From positions 1,178,001-1,242,000 of the forward strand of contig JADLSH010000162.1 in NCBI GenBank assembly GCA_016169945.1: a stretch of 64,000 bases of DNA, written 5' to 3'. A model generated the notes under the pieces. That model ran no database searches and was not told the origin of the DNA. It was given only the letters and a program-made list of their open reading frames with translations. Of this stretch, positions 8,063 through 21,100 are shown one piece after another (the first letter of the stretch is position 1; every line of letters begins with the position of its first letter). The position numbers and the translations under genes are program-made. This stretch comes from Trachythela sp. YZ-2020 (taxonomy: Eukaryota; Cnidaria; Anthozoa; Malacalcyonacea; Clavulariidae).

Positions 8063-8580
8063 CCGCTCGTGTTGTAAACATTACTTGAAAATTGCATGTC
8101 ACTGGCAAAAAATAGTTCCACTGGAGAACTCCAGTTTTCATCAGGTAAAAAGTATATATGAACGGCACAGTCGCTTTTGGCGACTTCGCGCCCGATCATT
8201 TCAACCCTGTTTCGGCAAGACTATATTTGCTATAAACAGAAGGGAATGGAAGATATGTTTAATCTTTGTTCGTTTCTCTGGCTATATAGCTATCAATATT
8301 ATTGTTTTGTATTGGTTGAAAACGCCGCAGTTTCTTTGCAAAGCTTTCATTCCCTAAGTCCAAATACTATATTCGTGTACTGAATTTTCATTAGAGAAGG
8401 TAAGCTTTGCCAACAAAAAGAATTAAAACTTGTTATTTTCCACAAAACAAATATTTATAAGATATTAATTAACTTCTTGCTTGTGGCATGGTTTATAAAA
8501 GTGCATACAGTTTCGTCTCTGAGATGTTCGAACACCAATACTGTAACCTAGTCACCGAAATTTTCAATTTTACAATTCAG

Positions 8581-9618
8581 GAGAATGTTGACAATAAGCA
8601 AGATGAGGTAAAAGAACACTTTGAAAGAAATGACGAATTGCTGTATCAGCTATTACAAGGCAGTAATGTAAATAACAATGGTGCTCAAGCTATGGATCCA
8701 ACAGTTCCAGCCAACAATCAAGACATTATTATTGTTGGCGGTTCGTATGGCACAGGAGTTGACCTGGTTTTAAATACAGTTGAAAAATTCAACATAGTTG
8801 AAGAGAAGTCGACTCTGCTACCACGATTGAATCACCGTCGACATTCATCAGCATCATGTGTTTACAACAATGACGTCATCGTCGCTGGCGGTTTCAGTGG
8901 TGAAGATCCTACTGACAGCATAGAGGTCTTGAATATGAACGAGTATCCTTTGCGATGGACGATGTTTGGTGGTAAACTGCCTGTCAGGTTAGATGCTCAT
9001 GTCGCCATAGTTTATCAAGATAAATTAATAGCTATCGGTGGATATAACTGGACTGAAGACAGAACATCCGATGCAATTTATGCGATTGCTCTTACCCCGC
9101 CGTATACTTCCAAGCTGCTGGCAAGAATGCCTCAGCCAAGAGGATCCCACAGAGCAGAAGTTGTCAATGGTAAACTATTTATCTTGGGAGGAACAACAAC
9201 ACTCGCTAATCAAGATGCCATTGATAGCGTTGTTGTTTATGATTTTGTTACGAATGAGTGCAAGCCATGTCCATCGTTACCCAAGCCTATCTTGGCAATG
9301 TCCACAGTTACTTGGGGTAATATGATCATCGTTGTTGGCGGTATGGATAAGAATTCGCAGGTATTAAATGACGTCATTATGTATGACACTGAGACCGGGC
9401 AAAGTGAGAACTTGCCCTCCATGATATACACAAGGTGTGGTTGCTCAGCCGTCATCATGCATGACGTTATTGTTGTGTTGGGCGGAAAGAATGATGAGGG
9501 GGAATATCTCAACTCAGTAGAAAGCTTCACCATGGGAAGTCACAGTTGGAGAGAACTGCCGGCAGGTATGATAGAAAAAAGATATTGTGCAAATGCTGTA
9601 GTGAGACCTTGCAACTGA
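8581..9618 (+). CDS. Kelch-repeat protein, terminal exon
   Basis: An open frame reaches back to 8488, but ACAATTCAG|GAGAATGTTG at 8580 is a good acceptor. The first codons after it (ENVDNKQDEVKEH) align with the two upstream coiled-coil exons, so I place the exon start at 8581. After about 50 residues come kelch repeats with the Gly-Gly pairs IIIVGG, VIVAGG, LIAIGG, LFILGG, IIVVGG and VIVVLGG, giving about six blades and so probably one beta-propeller. Kelch propellers often recruit substrates to ubiquitin ligases; here the ligase part would have to be encoded upstream. AATAAA at 10492 is a possible poly(A) signal. Confidence 0.8.
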   Translation, partial: ENVDNKQDEVKEHFERNDELLYQLLQGSNVNNNGAQAMDPTVPANNQDIIIVGGSYGTGVDLVLNTVEKFNIVEEKSTLLPRLNHRRHSSASCVYNNDVIVAGGFSGEDPTDSIEVLNMNEYPLRWTMFGGKLPVRLDAHVAIVYQDKLIAIGGYNWTEDRTSDAIYAIALTPPYTSKLLARMPQPRGSHRAEVVNGKLFILGGTTTLANQDAIDSVVVYDFVTNECKPCPSLPKPILAMSTVTWGNMIIVVGGMDKNSQVLNDVIMYDTETGQSENLPSMIYTRCGCSAVIMHDVIVVLGGKNDEGEYLNSVESFTMGSHSWRELPAGMIEKRYCANAVVRPCN

Positions 9619-12075
9619 AAGGTTTTCTCCATATAAGCTTCTTATTCGCCCCTTGCATGAATATCATAATACTTTGTGCCGTGGGGGTTAATTATCAGTT
9701 AGCACTGGGGTTAACTTTACTGTGAAACGAATGTGTTTCCACTTTTATCTTTGTTTTGCGGTTAGAGCCATATATTTTGAAATAGAGCCACCCCCACGGT
9801 GCAAAGAATTCTGGTATTCATTACCGAAATCACTAAAGTGCCGACAGCGGCAAATGAAAAACAAAACGGGCAGAGCTATTTAATGGATCGAAAAATATTT
9901 TCGTTTCATCAAAATGATCACACGATTCCGTGATTTGAAGTTTTTTTAAGTGCACCGGCAAGGTTTTGTCTTCTGAATTTCAATGTTTTGAATTGTATCA
10001 AATATTGCTATGTACTTTGAACGTCTGAAAATCTTGGGAAATGAGAAGCCACTGAAGAAAGAGAAGCCACTGAATCCACTGATGACCAATTTCTGTCAAG
10101 ACAATGTTAATCCTTTCCCACCAATAACTAGAAACTTATAGATAACATCTTCTTAGTTTTAACATGTCAGCAACATCACTGTTGATTTGTAGTGGCCACA
10201 CCAATATGGCCGCCATTGACTTCAGACCACTATCCAGCGCTGATTTTGAGATCAGTGAGTAGATTCATTAGACTAAAGAGTCACTAAGCATGAAGCTATG
10301 TTAAATAAATCATAAGGCATCGACCATCTTGTGAAGTGTAAATATTGTACATATATTATGCATATATAACTTGCATGCGTGTTTTGTTAAAAACATGTAT
10401 TTTAATCTGAACATTAACATTAGTATTAATCAATAAGCAAGACGATGAATTCATTTGAAATATAAAGTATGTCAATGTAAATAATAGTTTAAATAAAGAT
10501 TGTTTTTTGTTGGTTTGCATGGCGGTCAGTGGCGTAACGTTATATCAGGGTGCTCCCGGGAGATTGTTTGTACTAAGGTAGAGTCCCGTGCAGAACGACA
10601 ATGTTTCCTTGACAAGCTTTCCTTGATAATATAATGTAGTTGCTCTTCTATTTGCATACTATACACCTATTCTTAATCTAATACCAATTGAAGACAACTC
10701 TGGTATTTTGATGTTTTACTTCGCCCTGGTAAAAGCCACCTGAAAAATACAATAAGAACTTCGACGTTCGAGTGAAAGCCCTTCGTCTGGAAGTCAGTAG
10801 GACATTTTTTCTAGGTAATTCTTATTTATTTACATTTTTTTCTATAACAACAAACTGTTCGTTCATTTACGCAATTTCATCAATACGTAAACCGTAATTA
10901 TACCGTATATCGTCTAACCAGGGGCGCACATTACAGGTGTGTGTGAATTTTTCAAAAAAGTCCGTCCCAAATTGTGAAATCACACTACTTAATTCGGTCC
11001 GAGTTGGTCCGAAACGTATAATAAACGATACAAAAATTGTCAGTAAAAGAAATCAACATTGCAAAACCCAGAGATATATTTTCCTCTTAAAGCAATATGC
11101 TCAAATGTAAGATGACATAGCCATACACGACCGCGCAAAACTTCCGAACTTTTGCTCTGCCGCATTCTGCGTTCTATTTCCACGTCCGTATTCTCGAGTA
11201 AAATTAAGTCTAATTGGGTCTTTATGATGTTGAAGGTTACGTTTTGGAGGGCGTTTTCTTTAAATAACTGCATCGAAACTAGAGTGTTTGAAATCTTATA
11301 TATATTAATTAAAGGGTCTATCACTAATGAAAGAGGTAGAGAAGACTCTGAAAATGCCATTTCCGACGAGGCAACGATCTACAGACTCAAGTTTTTCAAC
11401 ATTTCCCCCGTCGCCGCGAATAGCTTTCGCCCCCCCCCCCATGGTGGCGCCTCGAGGGTGTTGGCCATAGTTGGCCCCTCTAAGTTTAACAATATTCCTA
11501 CGCTCCTGCAATAAGCCTCACTCTCTCTTACGCTACCCTGTCAAAAAAAAACCTTCCTCAAACGTGCTTATCAACTTCGGTGGGTTTATGCAGGATTGAC
11601 GGTAATCCTTGATACACCAGATGCATTACGATTTTGATGGCGTCATTTGCAATATACTTCAGGAATTCTCGGAAACGGCTATTTCCGAGAGAATTTTCGA
11701 AAGCCGTTTGCCTGCGAACGGGGTGGATGCCTGGATGGCAACAATCAAAATACACAGGACTCTCACTTCAAAATATATCCTTAAAAAACGGAATCGCAGA
11801 GAAATGAATGGATTTCTTATCTGTATATATGAAGAAATATTAAGGAATTTTGGGGAAAACTGAGGAATTTCAAAGATATCGTCAAGGAATTCTCGAATCT
11901 GCGGGGAGCCTTGCAATTATAATCATTATAATGTACACAAAGAAACGTAGTAAGAAAGCGTTAAAAGATTACAAATTTTGGGCGCTATTTCATCGAACAG
12001 CGTCCAAAAAACAAGACAAACATTTGCAAAAGATATATCAAAGAATGTAAAGATATTTCCTTTCCAAAAAGTGCC
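9619..12075. other. Intergenic region, no gene supported
   Basis: Contains the probable 3' UTR of the kelch gene (AATAAA at 10492), a CAGTGGCGTAACG-like repeat end near 10528, and a poly-C run near 11431. Open frames of 60-120 codons occur here (for example 11609-11863), but they lack splice context or recognisable domains. Confidence 0.5.
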
Positions 12076-12190
12076 ATGCAATGTCCATTATGTAGAGAAT
12101 CTGTCGCCGACGACAATGCTTTACAAGTCCACTACCTTATGAGCTGTTTGGGATACCTCGAAAACCCCTCGTCAAATAAACCGAACGAAG
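12076..12190 (+). CDS. Gene 1 exon 1: NEMO/optineurin-like CCHC zinc finger
   Basis: MQCPLCRESVADD then NALQVHYLMSCL: Cys-x2-Cys-x12-His-x4-Cys. The known NEMO/optineurin finger has Cys-x2-Cys-x12-His-x3-Cys with the same LQ(I/V)H context and binds ubiquitin, so ubiquitin binding is likely, although the last spacing is one residue longer. The Met at 12076 has a fair context (GTGCCATG), but the frame stays open about 110 bases upstream, so an earlier start or exon is possible. The donor is AAG|GTATTT, phase 1. Confidence 0.6.
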
Positions 12191-15100
12191 GTATTTCTAC
12201 TGCAAATTCTACATCATGCTTATACAATTTTAGCTTTATTTAGCACGTTTAAACGTCTATATTTTGGTTTTTCTAGCTCCACCGTGTAAAAAATTGGTGC
12301 AATTTAGATGGATAAAATCGAAAGCAACTTTGGCGCGGGAAGTCTATTTGATTAGTTCACTGGTAGGCGTCTTTTATATGTTTAAATTGTTTATCTTGTA
12401 GAGTGCTTTTAGAACTGATATAGTTGAATATCGAGTTAGATTGATGAGAAATTGGCAAGGGCATAAAATAAAAGCTGTGTACATTTGTACTGTGTGTGCA
12501 TTTATACATATTTTAAAGATGGTAAATTATTCTAAATGTTCGGCATCTCGCTCGAATGTTTTTTTGTGGATGGATATTTCAAGGGAAGAAATATATATAT
12601 GTATTTTAGATCTAACCGGGAACAGTTGTGGAAAATGCAACTATAGGTCTTCAGGCAGGAATCGAACCTGCGGCCCTGGGATACTGGTCCAGCTCTCTAG
12701 AGAACCACTGAGCTACAGAGTTCTGTTCAGTTACCAAGAGCTACGGGTTAGAATACCACACTGGAATTGCAGGGTTGCAGGTTTGTTTCCTTTCCAAGGA
12801 CCTGCAGTTTTGCTTTGTATAAATATGTTTTATACTGGCCACTTTGCAAGCTAATGGGTTAACAAGAGACACTGGCATATAGTTTTGTTAACCCATTAAC
12901 TGGCAGTACCCTACCATTGACGAGTAAAGTCGTCTGGCATTACACAGTGTAAAATACTAAGGTAGGGCACCAGGGGCGAAACATAAGGGGGTAATGGGAG
13001 GTGTGACACCCTCTAAAATACAAAAATGACCAATTGGCAGGGCAGTCCAAGGTCTTGCAGGGCACCGAAGTCATGGTGCAGTTGTGCAAAGGATTTTCAA
13101 AAAAGGAAAGAAAGACCAAAAGAACAAGATTAGTTGAACTAAAAAATTCATTTCTTATGTGAATTGTCAATCAATTCATGATCTCTGCTATGTCTAAGGC
13201 TAATTGTTTATTTAAATCTAGCAATATCAGGGAATCGTCTGACTTTTTGGTGTGGATTTTCAGATTGATTTTTAAACTTTCGTTCGACCAAATATCTTGT
13301 GACATCGCTCTTAAATCGTCCCCCAAAGTGCATGAAAAGGCATTTCAGAGGCTGCAGATTTCAAAATTTTCTGTGGGAGCGTGCCCTCATACCCTCGATA
13401 CCAGTGTCACTGCACTCTCGGAGATCTTTAGTCCCTCATAGCACTGCAGGGCATCATAGGTTTGGGCAGGGCAATTCTACCAGACACCCCCCAACAAAAA
13501 GGTGGTAGTTTCACCCCTGTATGGCACATCTGGGTACATTGTTAGTTAATGCGTTAAAGAGACACTGGCAGATAGTTTTGTTAACCCATTAACTGGCTGT
13601 ACCCTACCACTGACAAGTAAATTTGTCTGCCGTTAGACAGAATAAAATACTAAGGGTGCATTGCAAGCTAATGGTTAATGTAAATTTTTGCTTTAGGCTG
13701 GTTCTGTAAAGCTCGAATGGCGTCCGATTGATGAATGTTTTCTGTCAGATCAAGTGGAAGTACCACAAGGTTTACATGTCTGTCAACTTGTTGTGGACGA
13801 AGATGCCATGTCGACGGACGATTTTAATGTTACTGATGCAAGTCGAACTATTGATGTTTTGATCTCTGAAGGTAAGTGACACTTAATTGTTATGGATTGT
13901 ATCATTCATTAGGGCTGTTTGTACGTATACTGATAAACCAAAGAAAAACCGATATTGAATGCAATATTGGTATCAGTTTTTCAGTCATACCTATTTACCG
14001 ACATTTTCGGTTATACCAGAATCATTCCGTTACCAAAATTTTTGTTATTTTTCTAATTTTGTTATTTTAAGAATATTTTCCTCTCAAAATCTAGATAATT
14101 TATGATAATTTATGATAATTTATGATAATTTATAACTTATGATAATTTAGTACAAATAGATATAAATTATATTAATTTAGCTTCCCAGGCTGAGGGATCA
14201 ACGGGCAACTTGTCAGAAGGTGAAAATCATGAACCTCAAACACAACCTACATCTCGTCGTAACCATGGAGATGAACAAGGTACATTTTTCATGTTGCAAA
14301 TTTTGATCGAAAATTATATACATTATTATTACTTGAAAATTTGCTTGGCAGAAATATGATTTTAGGGCTAGTCCTTCATGTAGGGCTCGTGAGGAAACAA
14401 GGACTGAAAACTAGCTCTACTGGCAGGGTGTCAGCAGTGCCGTCCTCAGAAAATTTATCAGGGGGGGTGTAAGATCCTTTCAACCGACTGACTAACGAAC
14501 TTGTACCGACTACATTGTTGTTAGTCATCAAAAATATTTTTGTCTGCCAACAAAAATAGCATTTCTTCTGGCACAAACTCAAAATAGAATTTCAAGGGTG
14601 GACACCCCCAAACTAATAGTCCGGCATTATGTGCCGGTTTGCCAATTTCGTTTAGCTTGCAATTTCCCAATTTGGATATGCCAAAAATAACATAACTATT
14701 ATGAAAAAAAGAATTAAAAAAAAAGATTGCTCAACTTGCCAATTTGTTTTTTATGATAAGTTTCATATTTTACGCTCGCATATTAACTGATACGTAGCAT
14801 TGACATGACTTTCATTGAGAGCTGTATATCACAATTCAGACGTGACTTAACAAATGTCTCAGGACTGAATTTCCCAGTTTCATTAAATTGCTGAATTATT
14901 GTCTTTTCTGGCTAACACTTGACTGGTAGGGCTAGCCCTTCATGTAGGGCTCAGGTAAACAAGGGCTAAAAACCAGCGCTACTGGTAGGACTAGACTTTC
15001 ATGGAATGGAGAGCTCGTGTAAACAGGGATTTAATGTGTTGACAAGGGCTGTAATAATAAGCTCATTCATAATGTCAAATGCACATCCAAATGAGGCGTT

Positions 15101-18100
15101 TTTTTGTAGATGGAAGATCGGAAGCCACAACACAACAGCCACCAGCAAATGGTTCGTTGTATCGAGAGCTCATCACACATCAAGTAAGTGAAGCACAACT
15201 GAATTTCTTTATGAACAAGCCTCATAATTATGAACATTTCCTAAACAGGTGGCAGATGCGGTTACCGCGCTGACCCGTACCTCCGAGTTAAGCCGGCTAT
15301 ACAGCAGGTCGAGGGCAGGGATTTACTCAGGTTGGGTAACGTCAGTGTGCTTGATAAACTCGTGTCATTAAGTAGAGATTGGCTGGTTCAATCCTGTGCT
15401 TGGAGGGTTTTTCTCCAGGTACTCTGGTTTTCCTTCCTCGCTAAAAACTAACCCTTAGGCATTAACCTTAACTAACTAACCCTCGGAACCTTTGTCAATT
15501 GGGTTGCAAAACCTGTTAAGGCTTTCCGTCCACCTCAGAGTGGTAAACACAATAAACTAAAGCCTCGTTTTCATATGTCGCCGATGGTCGGCGATGCTTT
15601 CACGGTGCTATTGTCTTTGATCATTGATGAGTAAAATCCTTTGTCTACCTGAAATATATTTCTCCGTCAACGATCACTAACAATGGTCCACGAGTGCATC
15701 GCCGACCATCGGCGACATATGAAAACCAGGCTAAACTAAGAACAATGATATATATTTTCACGATTTCGCTTTAGATTCTCCATGGTGACTCCCTTGAAAC
15801 CCTGACGGGCTCTTCTCGTGCAGAGCTAGGTGAAAGTTCGGGCTCGCAGAGGACAAGAGGAAATGGCGTAGCTGCAAGAAAATCTCGTGGTCAAAGAAAC
15901 AGAACTACCCAGGACAAATCTAGTGCTCGATCTCTTGTAGATCATACTGGAGTTGATGTAGCGAGAACTGGTGGTGATCAAACTGCTCCCTCAATTCCCA
16001 ATATTTCTGATCTTCCCGATGAAAGGTAGGGTTGAATTTAAGGTTGCGCGTTGTTGTTCCTCCTGTAGTAACACTGGATCAATAAGAGGTGTCACTTACT
16101 GGACCTCTAGGAAGAACAGTTTAGAACTGATAGAACTATCCAGTATAAATAAAGTTAGTTTAGTTTAGGTTTCCTCCTATAGTAACACTGGATTAATAAG
16201 AGATGATCCTTACTGGACCTCTAGGAAGAACAGTTTAGAACTGATAGAGCTATCCAGTATAAATAAAGTTAGTTTAGTTTAGGTTTCCTCCTGTAGTAAC
16301 ACTGGATTAATAAGAGATGGCTCTTACTGGACCTCTAGGAAGAACAGTTTAGAACTGATAGAGCTATCCAGTATAAATAAAGTTAGTTTAGTTTAGGTTT
16401 CCTTCTGTAGTAACACTGGATCAATAAGAGATGGCTCTTACTGAACTTCTAGGAAGAACAGTTTAGAACTGATAGAGCTATCCAGTATAAATAAAGTTAG
16501 TTTAGTTTAGGTTTCCTCCTGTAGTAACACTGGATCAATAAGGGATGACCCTTACTGGACCTCTAGAGAGAACAGTTTAGAACTGATAAAGCTATCCAGT
16601 ATTAATAAAGTTAGTTCAGTTTAGGTTTCCTTCTGTAGTAACACTGTAGAAAGAAAAAAATACTCTTCAATTTGTCCATGGAACGTTCCTTTTAATTTAT
16701 GCAAACTCTATTGACAGGCAAAAGAATGATGTGCTACAAGACTCGATGAGCGCTGATGAATTACAGCAGTTTCTTCAACCTACGAGAACTCGACAAGAAA
16801 GCAATCCTGAAGTAGGTGATGCAGATATCAACGTTGGCACAACTGAAGAAAGAGAATCGCCTCTTTCTGACAATGAAGGTAAAAAGGTTTAAGTTCGTTT
16901 GAAAGTTCGAAATTTGTTTGGCTACCATGTTACGAAATTCGCACGTTCGTTGCTAATTTCGGAAAGCGTTCTTCAAATTTTTGTGCAATCTTTTGTAATC
17001 TTTCAAAAGTAATAAAGAATTCCGTTTTTATGTTAAAACTCCAGCAATTTTTGCTGCAACGCAATTTCTGTACAGAGCCACGTTATGTAGAGAGCCGCGT
17101 TTCACTCCACTAATATTATCATTCTCATTCATTTCTTTGTTGCCTTCTGGCCATGTTTAGCAAGAAAAATATCGGTAAAGTAAAACGAGATTCATGCTCG
17201 CAATTTCTCTGCGAATATACTTGCTCTGTGGCCGAAATTGCGTTCCATGTCGCAGCAAGAGTTGCCCCCTGTAACATGGCTTTTATATTTGATCTGTTCT
17301 ATTCAGAACATTCCGTCAGTCTATCTTCTCATGAAGATTTGGAAAGACGACCGGAACTTCTCGGCCAATCAAACGGTGAGAACAATGAGTCGCATGTTCG
17401 ATCTGATACAACACCTCAGCAAGATATGTCAGATCAAGACCCCGATGATGATGATGATGATGATGATGACGTAGGCAGTCGAATCACAAATCGTGAACAA
17501 TCCGCGGGTGATCGTCAACAAGAAGCACTTTTGGTCGATCTTCGTGAACCATCGTCAGGACAAGATCGAGAAGGTTTGACAAACGGTCGTCCTGAACAGT
17601 CATTGAATAATCATAGCGAGAGGACCACGGATAGTCATCATGAAGGTACGTAAGACTTCGACGGATTGTCCAGAATATTATTCAATTAGACAAGGCTTCG
17701 AGCAACAACTTGGAATTATTTGAATACATGCAAAAACAATACCAGTAGCACGGTAATATTCTACTTAATTAGCACTTTAAATCAACAGGTACGTCAAGGA
17801 CTCGTCGTCAGGTAGCATTAGATAATGACAGAGAAGAACCCTCTGGTAATCTCCGTGAACAGTCTTCAACAAATGATCGTCGGAGAGTGTCGGATGATAG
17901 TCGTGAAAGCTCGTCGAGCCGTCGTCGGAAACCATCGTCTCGTCATCGTCTTGAACAATCCTCGGGTGACAATCGTGAACTTTCGCGAGACAATCGCGAA
18001 CCATCGGGAGACAAACGCGAACCATCGGGCGACAATCGCAAGCCATCGGGCGACAATCGCGAACCATCGAGAGACAATCGTGAACCTTCGGGAGACCATC

Positions 18101-21100
18101 GTGAACCTTCGGGGGACAATCGTGAACCGTCAGGCAACCTTCGGACAGAGATATCTGGTGATCTTCGTCAAGAGGCGTCAAGTGGCCTTCGGGAAAGGAC
18201 ATCTACAGATAGCCATGACTCAATATCTGTTGATCGTCAGGAACGAATATCCGATGGTGGTGTTGAACGTCAAGAGGAAACATCTAGAGTTCGTGGAGGG
18301 CTTTCAGGATCTCCTGCTCAGGAAAATAGGAATAACCTTGACGAAGGTACTTCATCTGTGAGCACAAGAAGATTCATTTCTCTGCCCACTACTGTATCTT
18401 CTGGTATTACGCAGACTGAGGCGTTGACCAATTCACATCGAAGTACATTCCAATCAGGTCTTTCTACCAGAGACCTTGTCTCTCCTCGGGGGTCGGGTAC
18501 ATTGCTAACTGGAAGTTCTGGCTTAGAAGGTGATACCAGGGGTCTAATCTCCCCTCGGAGTTCTGCTACCTCCCTAACTGGCAGTCATGGTGTAGAAAGT
18601 GGGACCACATTCTCTGGCAGTCGTGGCTTAGAGGGTAATACAGCCAGAACCACTACAGTAACAGATGACCTGTTGTTTAGAAATCATTCGACAAATGCTC
18701 CGAGCAGAGATACAAAAGCTCTGAGCAAAGAGGTACGTGCTCGAAGGAGAGACGTTGAGAGCAGACATACTAACGGTTCAAACAGAGATGTTCAGAGCAG
18801 AGACACACGAGCTCCAGGTAGGGACATTAGCGCTCAGAGCACAGGCATTAATGTTCAAAGCGGGGACACAATGGCTCCGAGCCGAGACATTAGCGCTCAG
18901 AGCACAGGCATTAATGTTCAGAGCAGAGACACAATGGCTCCGAGCCCAGACATTAGCGCTCAGAGCACAGGCATTAATGTCACAACCAGAAGGAGTCCCA
19001 ATCTTCAAAGTCTAAGTAATTTCTCTGTGGGTGACAATTATCCATTGTTAACAAGGCATAGTCCTCAAGGGTCATTCCTGGACGACAGTGACATTAGACG
19101 ACCCCCGTTGTATACATCTGCCCCAAGTAGACCCTATTCGTCCTTACCCTATACACCTCTTGCAGCAATTTCCCCTCTATCCTCCCCTCGGGATTTTGAA
19201 ACGGCTGTGTCGATTGCATCAAGGCCTGGAACGAGTGCTGATACAGTTCGTGTAACTCCTGTCACCTCACAAAGCATTCTGCATCGTGGAGCTCCAATGG
19301 GTTCTGCACAGAACCCAGAGGGTGCTCAAGCAGTCAGTAGTGGCACTACAACAACTTCTAAACAATTTTCAGAGGATAGTGTCAAAGGTAAAGTAGAAAT
19401 ATTATGTTTCTTAAAAGTCGTGTTAAAATATCATTGCTACTTGACAAAGACTGTAATAACACGGGGCAATTAAGAGATGGATTTTTCTGAACCTCTAAGG
19501 AGAATTAGTTAAAACTGATGGGATATATTCAGTGTAAATAAAGTTAGTTTAGTTTAGGTTTCCTCCTGTAGTAATACTGGATCAATAATGGATGACTCTT
19601 ACTGGACCTCTAGGGAGAACAGTTTAGAACTGATAGAGCTATCCAGTATAAATAAAGTTAGTTTAGTTTAGGTTTCCTCCTGTAGTAATACTGGATCAAT
19701 AATGGATGATCCTTACTGGACCTCTAGGAATAACAGTTTAGAACTGATGGAGCTATCTAGTATGAATAAAGTTAGTTTAGATAGGTTTCCTTCTGTAGTA
19801 ACACTGAACCAATAATGGATGACTCTTTCCAGACCAATACATAGAGTAGTTTAGAACTTATAGAGTTTACTGTTGAGAGTTAGTCGGGGTTGATAGTGGT
19901 TGGTTAGAGTTTGATGAGAGTTAATACGAGTTTGTGAGCTGTAGTCGTCAAAACTCAACCTTGTTTACTTATGGCTATGACATTTTGTTACTCAACATGC
20001 CCAAATCCCTCACTTAATTATTATTTTCTTTCATTTAGAACTCTTGGATTCGATAAAGGCGAATCAATCTTCGAAGCGAAACAATTCTCCAGAGACTCCT
20101 CGTGAGGGAATAAGCACTAGTGAAATTCCAGCACTGAAAGCCAAACTCGCGGAAAAAGTGGAATTAATCAAAACACTTAAAGCCAAAAATACGCGTAATA
20201 AAGAGAGAATTGAAGAACTACGAATGAAAGAAATTGAATTAACGAAAGCTCTATCCTTGGCTGAGGTAAGCATCGAAATTTCCATTTACAAGCACTGTCA
20301 ACATTCAGTTTTATCGAGTGAGATACCTAAAATTTTGAATATTTACCCTTATATCAAACACTGGCATCGCCTTCGTATATATACGTCGTCTTGACGGATG
20401 TACGATTTTAACAAGCGTTTGTAAAAATGTCTGTTTTCCGTGTTTTCTGCACGAATTATTCATAGTTTCCAAAGAATTCATATTGTTTAAATTTTGTTTT
20501 ATTGTTTTGTCTTAAAGACAAGCCAAAAAGCGTTGAAAGAGCAAGAAGAAATTGCCAGCGAACTAACCGACGCTTTGAGTGAAAAAGAAAAACAATATGC
20601 TAAACTGGAAGCCCAAGTTCTTGAAAGGAAACGAGAACAACGCCGAATGGCTGGTGAATTTGAGCAAGGAAAGAAAGCGAATGAGAAAAAAATAAATGAA
20701 TTGAGGAGTATTAATGCTTCGTTGCAAAAAGAGGTAGGAATTTTGGTTTGTATGATTTTGGTTTGTATGACCCTTACTGGACCTCTAGGGAGAACAGTTT
20801 ATAATTGATAGAGCTATCCAGTATAAATAAAGTTAGTTTAGTTTAGGTTTCCTCCTGTAGTAACACTGGATCAATAAGAGATGATCCTTACTGGACCTCT
20901 AAGGAGAACAGTTTAGAACTGATAAAGCTATCCAGTATAAATAGAGTTAGTTTAATTTAGGATTCCTCCTGTAGTAACACTGGATCAATAAGAGATGATC
21001 CTTACTGGGCCTCTAAGGAGAACAGTTTAGAACTGATAGAGCTATCCAGTATAAATAAAGTTAGTTTAGTTTAGGTTTCCTTCTGTAGTAACACTGGATC

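Noticed and set aside
11609..11863. 84-codon frame as a small gene
   Set aside because: No domain or splice signal, and open frames of similar size occur in the antisense direction over the same bases.
12649..12721. Functional tRNA gene
   Set aside because: Several stem mismatches and a non-standard anticodon loop make it a tRNA-like pseudogene or SINE head.
15249..15330. Extra Gene 1 exon (VADAVTALTRTSELS...)
   Set aside because: Using the GGTTGGG donor would put the next exon in a frame with an early stop. The sequence also has tRNA-derived SINE features.
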